This document shows positions 37,836 through 47,200 of a stretch of 64,000 bases of DNA, one piece after another (position 1 is the stretch's first letter; each line of letters starts with the position of its first letter). The notes under the pieces are model-generated. The model ran no database searches. It was given only the letters and a program-made list of their open reading frames with translations, and had not been told where the DNA came from. Both the position numbers and the translations under genes were made by a program. Source of the stretch: CAYWNA01 sp964459305 (lineage in GTDB: Bacteria > Planctomycetota > Planctomycetia > Pirellulales > Pirellulaceae); contig CAYWNA010000001.1 of NCBI GenBank assembly GCA_964459305.1, forward strand, positions 1-64,000. The letters run 5' to 3'.

Positions 37836-40800
37836 ATGCCAATTTCCGTTACTTGTCCCAATGGCCACAAGCTGACCGCCAAGGACAAACTCGCAGGCAA
37901 GACGGTTCGTTGCCCGAAGTGTGAAGTGGAGGTCACGATCCCGCTTGCCGACGAACCTGAATCGGACTCCGAACTGGAGATGCTCGACGAGTGGGACCCT
38001 CTCGCTTCGGGCGGCACCGAGGAATCGGAGGTGGGGTTACCCGCTGCCGATCCGCTTGGCGATCTGGGTGAATTCGGCGAACCGCATACACTCTCGGAAC
38101 TACCCAGTGCCCCGCAAGCATCTCTTCCTCAGCCGAGCACACCACAATCGCGTCCGGCGGACTCGGCATCTTCGGCGCGGTCAGCACCCATCGGGCTGAT
38201 CTGGGCTGCGGCCGGGCGGCGGCTTGTTCGTCGGCCTGCTATTGGTAAGTCTTGTCGGCTGGATGCTATTGTCAGGCGGAGAGACGCGGGAAATCGCCGT
38301 TGCGAATCGGGTTTCGCAGGAAACGGGACTGCATCCGTTGCGTCGCCCCACATCGACAACGGGCAGCAGCACGCTGAACCCGACCCATCTGAATCCGCTG
38401 CTCCGGCAACGGCGGAGGTGGAACCGGCTGCTCCGAAAGCGAAGGCGTCCGGCTTGCAGTTCGTTTCCCTACAGCCGGCGGCGTCCCCGCTGGACCTTGT
38501 CAAGGTCGAATCCGACGAGCGACTTGAGGTGTTCAAGTTCAGCGGGCAAACGTGGGCGGCTGATTACGATAGAGAGAGCGGTCGGTTGGCCGTAACCAAT
38601 GATGATGTCGGTATTCTGATTTACGACATCGACGAGACGGCTAAGGGCCGAGCCGGGCCAGTCGGTGCATTGCCCACGGAAGGATTGCCTACCGCCGTTT
38701 GCGTCAAGCCGATGCCGACACAGCGGTTGTTGGTAATCGCAGGCAAAAAACGACCTGAGGTTGAGGTCTTCGACCTCGACACTTTCGACAAGATCGGGGA
38801 AGTATCGGCGCCAAACGCCAAGTTCCTCGATTACCTGGGTGGAAATCCGAACCCAGAAGATCCGTACGTCTACTATTCCACGCAACGCGACGACCAGGAC
38901 GCTTCCAGAACGTTCCAACCCGAACGACTCGGCCGCGTCAACGTGAATTCGATGGAGGCCGAAGAAGTCGTCGTCAGGTACGGCCAGCCCGGCAGGCAGA
39001 GCGATGCGAAAGTCGCGGCAATTCTGTTCTCCGACAACGGCGAATTGCTGTACCTCAGGGATCCACACGGCGGAACGACGTGTGTGTCATTCGTGACGGG
39101 GGCCGATGGAATACAACTCCCGAAGGTTCACTGTCAGATGGGTGCGGCCCCAACTTGTGCCGTGGGCCCCTACGAACAGCATGTGGCGTTCGGCATGGGT
39201 GTGAAGAATCGGTATTTTCGCGTGCATCAGGGATCCGCACAGTTTGACATAGAAGCGTTCTTTCACGCTCGCCCGTTGATGGTTGGATTCACCGGGATCA
39301 CACTCGCATTCGGTTCGACCAATGATTACCGCGCTGTGGCTTCCGTTCCGTTGCCACATGTTTGCCTGCCGGCCAAAGGCCACGAGAACGACTTTCGTTT
39401 GCTCGCTCGTGAGCGAGCCCAGTTCGAAGCGAAATTCCTGAAGGTTTTCGTCGACGAACACCGCAATCTAACGATCAGCGTCCTGCCGGAGTATATCGTT
39501 GTCGCTCCATTGTCACGTTTGGACCTGCCTGCGGAGAAATCCTCCACGGTTGCAAAACGACTGCCGGACACGGTTTACGTCAACGAGCAGGTAACACTGG
39601 AGTTAGAAACCGAGGCAGAAGACGTGAGCTTCGAGGTTGGCGACGGACGTTCTGAATCGGGTAGAGACCTGGGCAAGTTGATACTTGGCTACGACGGCTT
39701 CGACGAGAACCTGCCGTTGATCTCCAAACGCACACTGACGTGGACGCCTTCCACAGACCAAATCGGCTTCCGTACCGTCCATCTCATAACGAAACAGGGC
39801 GATTTGACGCGCGACTGGGGTTGGGACGTTTACGTCGAACAACCCAAATCGGAGCTACCCATTTTTGTGACCGGGGTCAATATGAACGCGGAGGGGGATC
39901 TCGCAGCCGTTTGGGGACAGTCGCCAGCTTCTGTATCCGAGTCGGAAAGAAAATACTACGTCGGCGTGTTTGACGTCGAACGCCGCCAACTGATCCAACA
40001 CAACGAAGCACCTGGCGCGATCTACTCGGCGGCGGTTGATCCGAGCGGTGTCTACGCGTCGTTGAACGTGCTGTCGAAAGATTCGCGGTCCCCCACGCCG
40101 TCTCGGCTGGTTCGCTTGAGTCGCGACGCGCTGAAAGTCGAATCCGAGACGACCATCGATTCCCATCCCGCCCTGGAAGTCGTGGCGGGCAAGTACCTTG
40201 CCGGGATGGGGCGATGGGGTAAGTACTATCGTTTCACGATTCCCGATTTGAAGCCCGTCGAGCCTGAACTGAACTCGTACGAACGACTGCGGTTGGGCGG
40301 CCGACTCGACGACGGGTGGGTATGGGACGGTGTGCTGTGGGATTCTGCGATGAGCACTCCGAAGCTGCTCCTCTTCCCGGCGCTTTTTGGCGTCAAGCCA
40401 ACGGGGAAGGACCGTGGTTTTATTGCCGGCACGCCAGGCATGGTGGCCTTCGAAACGCCTGGCACGTACGCGAGCACGTGGCTTGCGGACACGCATACCT
40501 ACGCCGAGCACTGCACCGTGTTCGGATATCCTGGATTCTTGTACGTCGAAAATGGAGCATTGAACGTTTCCGGAAAAGTGAATCTGCTCGTCGGCGAACG
40601 CCCCAAGAGCATCGGCAGATCGATCCGACTTGCCGGCTCGACCGGTTCGCGGACGTCGGGTGCCATCTCTTGCGGGCAGGACTTCATCCTTCTGGCAAAC
40701 GCGGGCCAACTCACTCGGATCGCATTGGACGAACTGCTGCCCGAAGGCAAGTCGTTCGCAATCAGGCGACAGCAATCGACTTTCGTCCTCGCTGCGGACA

Positions 40801-41201
40801 AGCCCACGACCGTCCGATACGAAGCCGAGGACGGCGTCAAATACAACCTGCTGGTATGGATCGAGCGTCCTGACTCACACTTCTTCGAAGAATCGCAGAT
40901 CAAGCTGCAACTCGAGTCGTCCGATGGCACATTCTCGATCGAACTGCCACAAGCCGAATTGGCCTCCCAGGCGGTTCGAGTGGTCAAGGAATCTCGTTTC
41001 TCGCAAGCGGATGCTGGCCTAGACGGTTACCTGAATGCCGTGTCGCCCGTGTTCAAGTCGCTGGTAGGTCGGGAACCGCAAGGTGTTCCGTTTCCCATTT
41101 ACGTGGTCGTTACGGCCGAAAGCGAATACGGCGAGAAAGCAACCCTCGTCCATTCGTATCTTGTTGACGTTCCCCGTGAAGATGTTCAAGGAAGTCTGTG
41201 A
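37836..41201 (+). CDS. Zinc-ribbon propeller protein with compensated double frameshift at its membrane segment
   Basis: The frame encodes 1121 residues. The zinc ribbon is C7-P-N-G-H11 ... C26-P-K-C29. The propeller region carries the family motif GSTNDYR (nt about 39310-39330). A putative Ig domain lies at about 565-670, then a second propeller, then a family-specific C-terminal domain starting RRQQSTFVLAA and ending HSYLVDVPREDVQ. SHD1 and DUF1559-like modules are absent. Residues about 125-155 of the printed frame are Arg-rich nonsense; the missing membrane helix (GGGLFVGLLLVSLVGWMLLSGG) is encoded in the +1 frame at 38215-38280. Removing one G from GGG at 38214-38216, and adding one G near 38311-38313, restores a sensible protein. 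The start has AGGGGAG close upstream. It is the first gene of a five-gene operon and overlaps the next by 4 nt. Confidence 0.75.
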   Translation: MPISVTCPNGHKLTAKDKLAGKTVRCPKCEVEVTIPLADEPESDSELEMLDEWDPLASGGTEESEVGLPAADPLGDLGEFGEPHTLSELPSAPQASLPQPSTPQSRPADSASSARSAPIGLIWAAAGRRLVRRPAIGKSCRLDAIVRRRDAGNRRCESGFAGNGTASVASPHIDNGQQHAEPDPSESAAPATAEVEPAAPKAKASGLQFVSLQPAASPLDLVKVESDERLEVFKFSGQTWAADYDRESGRLAVTNDDVGILIYDIDETAKGRAGPVGALPTEGLPTAVCVKPMPTQRLLVIAGKKRPEVEVFDLDTFDKIGEVSAPNAKFLDYLGGNPNPEDPYVYYSTQRDDQDASRTFQPERLGRVNVNSMEAEEVVVRYGQPGRQSDAKVAAILFSDNGELLYLRDPHGGTTCVSFVTGADGIQLPKVHCQMGAAPTCAVGPYEQHVAFGMGVKNRYFRVHQGSAQFDIEAFFHARPLMVGFTGITLAFGSTNDYRAVASVPLPHVCLPAKGHENDFRLLARERAQFEAKFLKVFVDEHRNLTISVLPEYIVVAPLSRLDLPAEKSSTVAKRLPDTVYVNEQVTLELETEAEDVSFEVGDGRSESGRDLGKLILGYDGFDENLPLISKRTLTWTPSTDQIGFRTVHLITKQGDLTRDWGWDVYVEQPKSELPIFVTGVNMNAEGDLAAVWGQSPASVSESERKYYVGVFDVERRQLIQHNEAPGAIYSAAVDPSGVYASLNVLSKDSRSPTPSRLVRLSRDALKVESETTIDSHPALEVVAGKYLAGMGRWGKYYRFTIPDLKPVEPELNSYERLRLGGRLDDGWVWDGVLWDSAMSTPKLLLFPALFGVKPTGKDRGFIAGTPGMVAFETPGTYASTWLADTHTYAEHCTVFGYPGFLYVENGALNVSGKVNLLVGERPKSIGRSIRLAGSTGSRTSGAISCGQDFILLANAGQLTRIALDELLPEGKSFAIRRQQSTFVLAADKPTTVRYEAEDGVKYNLLVWIERPDSHFFEESQIKLQLESSDGTFSIELPQAELASQAVRVVKESRFSQADAGLDGYLNAVSPVFKSLVGREPQGVPFPIYVVVTAESEYGEKATLVHSYLVDVPREDVQGSL

Positions 41202-42808
41202 GGACAACTGTGTCGCGCGATCATACGAGGTTTGATGTAGCTGCGATGCCCGACTGGTTCTTGCCGGTTTGCGTCTGCGGCGGCGTTCCTTCCGTTTTAT
41301 TCCTTGTCGCCTCACTCGTCATGTTTGTGGTGTGGTTGGTTAGCGGCGACCCTGAACCGGCAGCGATCGAAGTCCCGGCAACGGAACTGGCAAAAGCAGA
41401 GCCAACGATTGCGCAGCCAACCCCTCCGACTTCACCACCTCCCAAAGCCGAGCCAACCGTTACGCCGGTTGAGAGCGTGACTGAAACGACGGCTCCGGTC
41501 GAGCCATCGACCGAGGCGGTGGAAGACGAAGCCAAGCCTTCGCAGCCCGGTCCCAAAGTCGAGCCAAAGGAAGAACCCAAGACCGCCTCTACCGCTGCCA
41601 CCGACAGCGGTCCGCCCCGCGTCCGATTCTTGACCATACCCGGTCCAGCCCACGTCCGCGGTGCCATAGGGCGGGCGAGTGACTATACCTACGATCACAA
41701 CACCGGGCGTCTGGGAATCCTTGGCCCCTGGGAGAACGCTATTGGATTCATCTCCGTCGACGAACAACCCCGGGGCGGCCACGTTCGCGACGTCCAGCAG
41801 GTACAACTACGAGGAAAACCGCACGCGTTGTCCTATCAAGACTTGGCAAATGGCGGCGTATTCGCGATCGCTCAGACGGAGGAAACGGGCATCATCCTGG
41901 TCAATCCCGAGTCGCTTGAGATCGTTAAATCACTCCGTCTTGACAGTTGGCCTACCTTCGTGTGGACGGCCGGCAAATCGACGCCACAACATCTCTATTT
42001 CACCACGCAGACAAGTAGGGGGATGAGCTTTCTGGGGGCCGGCAGGGATGACTCTGGTGAACTGCTGAGAGGCTGGGAAGTGAAGATGCAGCGAATCGAT
42101 CTCGCTCGAATGGAATTGGACACACGGTTTCAAGGCGAAGAATTCAACACGGCACGCCTTAAGGTGTTGGGCGGCCATCTGGTTGGCAACTTTCTGGACG
42201 TCGTCTCCGTCGATTCCGATCGCAGATTTACTACCTACAAGGACGGCATCTATTCGACCGAAAATGGAAGAAGGTTGACGAAATTGGGTTTTCAGGCTCA
42301 AGGGTTCCTGCCCGGCGGTGCGTTGGTGACAGGCGTGAACGAATCCGAAATCGTCGTCGGTTCGATCAATGACGGCCGCATCATATCCGGAACGTCACTG
42401 CCCGACATCCATGAACGATTGCTGGGCCGACTCCAGGAGAAAGGCAGGGGGCATGTTTTTGCGAAGATCTTTGTCGATCCGAAACGAAAGCTGCTGGTGG
42501 TCGGCAGGCTGCAGCACGTGATCATCATCCCCATCGAAACATTGAGCCTGCCGGAAGAGCCGGTCTTGTTGCTTGATGAATCCCCGCCAACGACTGCGGC
42601 AGTGGGAGAACAATATGAGTTCCCCTTGCAGGCGGTGTCGGGCGAACCGGACTTCACGCTTGTCGAAGGGCCGGAAGGCATGAGCGTCGAGGACAACGTC
42701 GTCCGTTGGCGTCCCGACACAGCGTACACGGCGCCCGTCGAGGTGAAGTTGAAGGCAACTGCGGGTGACATCACTCGTGAAGAATCATGGCAAATCAACG
42801 TGGAGTAA
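41198..42808 (+). CDS. Short propeller paralogue: membrane anchor, propeller, putative Ig
   Basis: This protein has 536 residues: a membrane helix at about 31-48 (SVLFLVASLVMFVVWLV), a Pro/Thr/Glu-rich spacer (about 50-135), a propeller-like domain with motifs RLGILGPWENAIGF and GSINDGR, and a putative Ig domain at the very end (about 455-536, EGPEGMSVEDNVVRWRPDTAYTAPVEVK). It stops exactly where its longer neighbours continue with a second propeller. The frame begins with GTG at 41198, overlapping the previous stop by 4 nt; GTG at 41210 (with GAGG upstream) or ATG at 41246 are alternatives. It lies in the middle of the operon. The function is unknown; a role outside the cytoplasm, anchored in the inner membrane, is inferred. 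Confidence 0.8.
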   Translation: MRTTVSRDHTRFDVAAMPDWFLPVCVCGGVPSVLFLVASLVMFVVWLVSGDPEPAAIEVPATELAKAEPTIAQPTPPTSPPPKAEPTVTPVESVTETTAPVEPSTEAVEDEAKPSQPGPKVEPKEEPKTASTAATDSGPPRVRFLTIPGPAHVRGAIGRASDYTYDHNTGRLGILGPWENAIGFISVDEQPRGGHVRDVQQVQLRGKPHALSYQDLANGGVFAIAQTEETGIILVNPESLEIVKSLRLDSWPTFVWTAGKSTPQHLYFTTQTSRGMSFLGAGRDDSGELLRGWEVKMQRIDLARMELDTRFQGEEFNTARLKVLGGHLVGNFLDVVSVDSDRRFTTYKDGIYSTENGRRLTKLGFQAQGFLPGGALVTGVNESEIVVGSINDGRIISGTSLPDIHERLLGRLQEKGRGHVFAKIFVDPKRKLLVVGRLQHVIIIPIETLSLPEEPVLLLDESPPTTAAVGEQYEFPLQAVSGEPDFTLVEGPEGMSVEDNVVRWRPDTAYTAPVEVKLKATAGDITREESWQINVE

Positions 42809-42813
42809 ACGCG

Positions 42814-44217
42814 ATGGCTGCACGAATGATACCGTCGGCATTTTGTTTAGCGGTGCTCGCTCCGCTATTCGGATGCGCACCTGATGACTCCGAATCGCTA
42901 CCCCCTGCTCAGGAAATGGCGATAGCACCGCCAACCACGGATCGAGGTGCAACGGCCAACGCGACTGGTACTGAAGCCACTGGTACTGACGCGACACGTC
43001 TGGAACGCCTCGAAAACACCGCCGTAGAGCCCAAGGAACAAGAGCCTGATCCCCCTTCCGCGCCCGACGCATCATTCGAGGAGGTTGTGCGACTCTCATT
43101 GCCAGGAGGCTCGCAAGCGGAAGGCTACGCTTACGATCCGTCGACAGGCGATTTGGCGATCATCGGACCGTGGAAGAACCGTCTAGGGATTGTCTCGCTC
43201 GACCGGCAGTTCGAGTCGGGACCCATCAAGAAGGTCGAGCAGGTCGAGTTGCTCGGCAAGCCGTACAAACTCGCGCATAAAACCTGCAAGAGCGGCGCAC
43301 TGTTCGCCGTCTCCCAGACGGCCCCGAACGGCGTCCTCGTTGTTGACGTGAAATCTCGCGAGGTCGTGAAGGCAATTAAACTGGCCGAGAAACCGGCGTC
43401 CTTCCTGCCCGCGACGGGGCTGGCCACTCCGCATCTGTACTTCACGACCTCTGACCGGCAGGGAGACGGCGAGATCTTCCGCTCGCCCGACGGCAGCTTC
43501 CACATGCCATCTTCCTCAACTATCGAGATCCAACGCCTGAACGTCGACAAGATGGATATGGATCAGCCACTCCACATCAGCCGCCTCAATAGCAATGGTC
43601 ACGCTGTGGTCGGCGAAACGACGGTCTATTACTGGCGCGACTTCAACACAGCGAGTCTTCATTCGAGCGGCCGCTACACGATTCACCAAAACCGAGTCTA
43701 CGACCCCGAGTTCACGCATGCTTTCACCGTGTTAGAATGCGGCGCCAAGACCTTTCTTGCGGACGGTCCATGGGTCGCGGGCGTTACGCGCGAAGAACTT
43801 GTCGTCTGTTCGATCAACGATGGCCGCATCGTAACAGCAATCCCGATCCCCTCGGGCTACCATCGAGTGGCGGATATCTTCTTCGACGCCGGTCGCCGTA
43901 TTCTGGTCGTTGGGCTGGGGCGACACGTCGTGGTGGTCCCGATCGGCAAACTGGATCTGCCGGACGAGCCTATTCTGTTGTTCGAGGAACGGCCACCGGC
44001 GGTCGCGGGGTTAAGGAAACCGTATGAATTCCTGCTGACAACGGTCTCGGGCAATCCGACGTTCAAGCTCATCGATGGCCCCGATGACATGAAGATCGAA
44101 GGCAACACGCTTCGCTGGCGGCCCGAGACAGCTTACACCGGCCCTGTTGATGTCAAGCTTGAGATAACGGCCGGCGACGTGACACGTGCACAGAGTTGGG
44201 AAGTCACCGTCGAATAA
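42814..44217 (+). CDS. Short propeller paralogue as lipoprotein
   Basis: This protein has 467 residues. The signal peptide MAARMIPSAFCLAVLAPLFGC ends in a lipobox-like L-F-G-C, so the membrane helix used by its neighbours appears to be replaced by a lipid anchor. The rest matches the preceding paralogue closely: RDLAIIGPW-type propeller start (GDLAIIGPWKNRLGI), CSINDGR, and a C-terminal putative Ig domain ending SWEVTVE. I chose the ATG at 42814: GTGGAG lies 8 nt upstream and the start is 5 nt after the previous stop. The frame itself extends back to an ATG at 42787 inside the previous gene. Phe at position -2 of the lipobox is unusual. Confidence 0.78.
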   Translation: MAARMIPSAFCLAVLAPLFGCAPDDSESLPPAQEMAIAPPTTDRGATANATGTEATGTDATRLERLENTAVEPKEQEPDPPSAPDASFEEVVRLSLPGGSQAEGYAYDPSTGDLAIIGPWKNRLGIVSLDRQFESGPIKKVEQVELLGKPYKLAHKTCKSGALFAVSQTAPNGVLVVDVKSREVVKAIKLAEKPASFLPATGLATPHLYFTTSDRQGDGEIFRSPDGSFHMPSSSTIEIQRLNVDKMDMDQPLHISRLNSNGHAVVGETTVYYWRDFNTASLHSSGRYTIHQNRVYDPEFTHAFTVLECGAKTFLADGPWVAGVTREELVVCSINDGRIVTAIPIPSGYHRVADIFFDAGRRILVVGLGRHVVVVPIGKLDLPDEPILLFEERPPAVAGLRKPYEFLLTTVSGNPTFKLIDGPDDMKIEGNTLRWRPETAYTGPVDVKLEITAGDVTRAQSWEVTVE

Positions 44218-44247
44218 CAGTTACCTTTCGCAGCAAGACTGGAGATC

Positions 44248-47200
44248 ATGGCTTTGGAAACTCGATCATCGACTGCTGAACGCCCGGCATGGTCTATCCC
44301 GGCGCTAGTTTTTGGGGGCGTCGCGGGCAGCGTCGCGGTGACGGGCTCGATTCTGATGTTCGTTTTGTCTCTATTCGCTGGCGAACCCGCCCCGCCGCCA
44401 TCACCTGGCCCGGTGATCGCGCAACAGACATCTGAAGGAGCATCGAGCGAACCGAGCCAGCAGAATCACCAACAGCCCCTGCCCTCGCAACAGGCCCCGT
44501 CCGCGACAACAGAGGACACCGGTCCGGCCCCGGAAACAGCAGCCTCCCCACCTGTCTCCACTCAGGACAGCGGCCAGACCGCGCAGCCCCCACAGACGGA
44601 GTCGACCCTCACATCGCCGCCACCTGCGGTGGATGCCGCTGCCGTCATGAAAGACAAGGCCAAGCAACTCGATATCGCCGAATTCGCGACGATCAAACTG
44701 CCGGGCGAAGCAAAGGGGTTTGCACTGGATCCGGCCGGCGGCCGTCTTGGTATTGTTGGCCCTTGGGAGGACCAAGTCGGCTTTCTCTCTGCGGATGATT
44801 TGGCCACCGGATCAAACACCGCCCAACCTGAGACCGTTTCGATTTCCGGCGAACCGATTGCGATAGCCTATGTGCCACGGGAAAGCGGAGGCGTATTCGC
44901 CGTTGGCGCTCGCGAACCGGACGGCGTGACAATCCTTGACGCTCAGACTTTGGAACGACTGAAGACCGTGCCGGTCAAGCTGGCACACCCGGGCGTCCTG
45001 GCCGCTTCGCAGAATGCTGCCAGACCACATCTGTATCTCACGTTTGTCGGACCTGCAGAACGCAGCCGGCCTAAGTTGGGGTTGGCACGGATCGATGTCG
45101 AGCGGTTGGAAATGGATGCACAATGGCCGGAGCGGGAGTTCCGTCACGTTTCTGTTTCGCCCGATGGTCAGTTTATCTACACGTTGCCCAATAACTCAGG
45201 CGCTGACTTGACCCGGTCACGCCCCGTCGTCCCTGATCAGGATGGAGTTGGTGGTCGCTGGCACACCGTTACTTCACGACTCGGGCGTGTGTCGACCAGA
45301 TACTACGTCGATCCTCGCGGCGCGGTCATCGCCGCAGGCAACAATCTCTACTCGGCTGACATTAGCCAGTTGCTTATGGAACTCGATTTCGATCCACTGG
45401 CCTTCGTGGCCAAACAACCTTGGATGGCCGGAATCCGAATGAACGATCTTGTGATCGCTTCGACGAATGATGGCCGCGCCGTCACGGAGATTTCGTTGCC
45501 GGGAGAATTCCTCATCCCGGATGAGAAGTTGCGCAAACAACCGGTTAAACCGTCCACGACATTTCACCCCGCTGCCTTTGCCCAGATCTTCGCGGATGAC
45601 GAGCGCAATCGATTCGTTCTGGCAACGCGGCAGCAGATCGTGAGCTTGCCGCTTGACAAACTGGATCTTCCCGACGAGCCGCATCTTTCCCTTGCCGAGA
45701 AGCCGTCGAACAAAGCCATCGTTGACGCCGCCTATGAAGTTCCGCTGGCAACACTGTCGGGATCGCCGGAGGCGGAGTTGATCGAGGGCCCCAAGGGCAT
45801 GACCATTGCAGACGGCGTCTTACGCTGGAATCCTACCGACGGTGACGTGGGCTTCGTGAATGTCCGAGTCGAACTGAAGGACGACAAGATCACGCACGAC
45901 GAAGCCTGGCAAGTTGAAGTTGGCCGGCCCAAACTGGATGTACCATTTTTGGTACTGGGCTGTGCGGCATCGCTGGACGGAACGCGAGCCGTTGTGTGGG
46001 GCAATGAATGGCCCCAGGGCGGCAAACGCCTGAGCCCTGCCCGCGAACGACACCCCGGCTCGCGACTAGCGCTCGTCGATCTATCGACACGTCAGGTAAT
46101 TGCGAAACGTGAACTCGACTTTCCCGTCGCACGTGCCCAGACCAGCAAATACGCCATCTACGCATCCCCACTGCCTCCGCAGTATTCGAAGGAGCCTACC
46201 CCTGTCATCAAATTCACCCCCGATGACCTGCGGGAGTTGGGAGAGGAGGACGTGGCATCTGGACTCGTTACGACATTTGCGGATCGTTACTTGATATGCC
46301 TCGACCCACGAGAAGGAAGCAAACGCTATACGCTGCCGGACATGAAACCCGTGGAAACGCTTCCCGCTCCGCGCTGGAGCATACATGATCCACCTCCTGT
46401 GCCGCGGCAGTTGGGCGATGGATGGTTGCTGGACGGCGTTCTCTGGGATGACAATCTCGACAAAACGCGTCTGCTTGTCGAGCCCTTTGGGTTTGAGAGG
46501 GTCTACCAGATCGGCAGGGATTCAGCCGGTTTCGATCGAGCTTTTCAGGGATTCGTCTACGACGTCCCGGATCCCACGGCCTCCCGCTTCACGCGTCGTG
46601 CGCCCGTTGACGGGATTTGCACGCCTCATGTACCGGCCCGGTTGACGGTGAAAAGGACCATGCCCGATCGTGCAACCCAGCAAGGCCCATCCTCCGGCCG
46701 GGTTCATCTTGACTTCGTCAGACTCAGGTCGAGTGACATCGTCCGGAGTGTGACTCTACGCAACGGGTATTGGCAGAGAGTACCTTTTCTCTACGACATT
46801 GGCGACAGGGCGGAGATTGCCACGACTCCCGATCACATTCTGGTCACACATCAGGGCGAAGTGTTTGTGATACCGACAGCAGGTGCCGACGAATCGATTC
46901 AAGTTCCGTTCCGAATCGCTCCGCAACAATCGACGTTCGTCCTCACTGCCACTAGGCCCACGAAAGTCACTTACCAGGCAGAGGGCTCAACAAAGTTCGA
47001 CCTCTCGATTCAAGCGGTGGGAATCAACCCCGGAGAGAAACTTGAGTCAGCCGACGGCACGTTCGAGATCGACTTGCGAGACTCGATTCCAGAGATCGTC
47101 AAGCAAGTTAGTTCACGAATCCAAAGCAATCGGCTCTACGACGGTGAGGGAACGAATCGAGTCGACGGCTACATCAGCAAGATTCGCGATAGCTTCCGCA

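Noticed and set aside
37691..37924. Open frame of 77 codons in the divergent promoter region
   Set aside because: It overlaps the well-supported start of the zinc-ribbon gene in another frame and has no coding features.
38224..38595. Separate small membrane protein in the +1 frame
   Set aside because: Its start would be TTG without a ribosome-binding site, and its hydrophobic part fits the missing helix of the surrounding gene; it is better explained as the shifted part of that gene.
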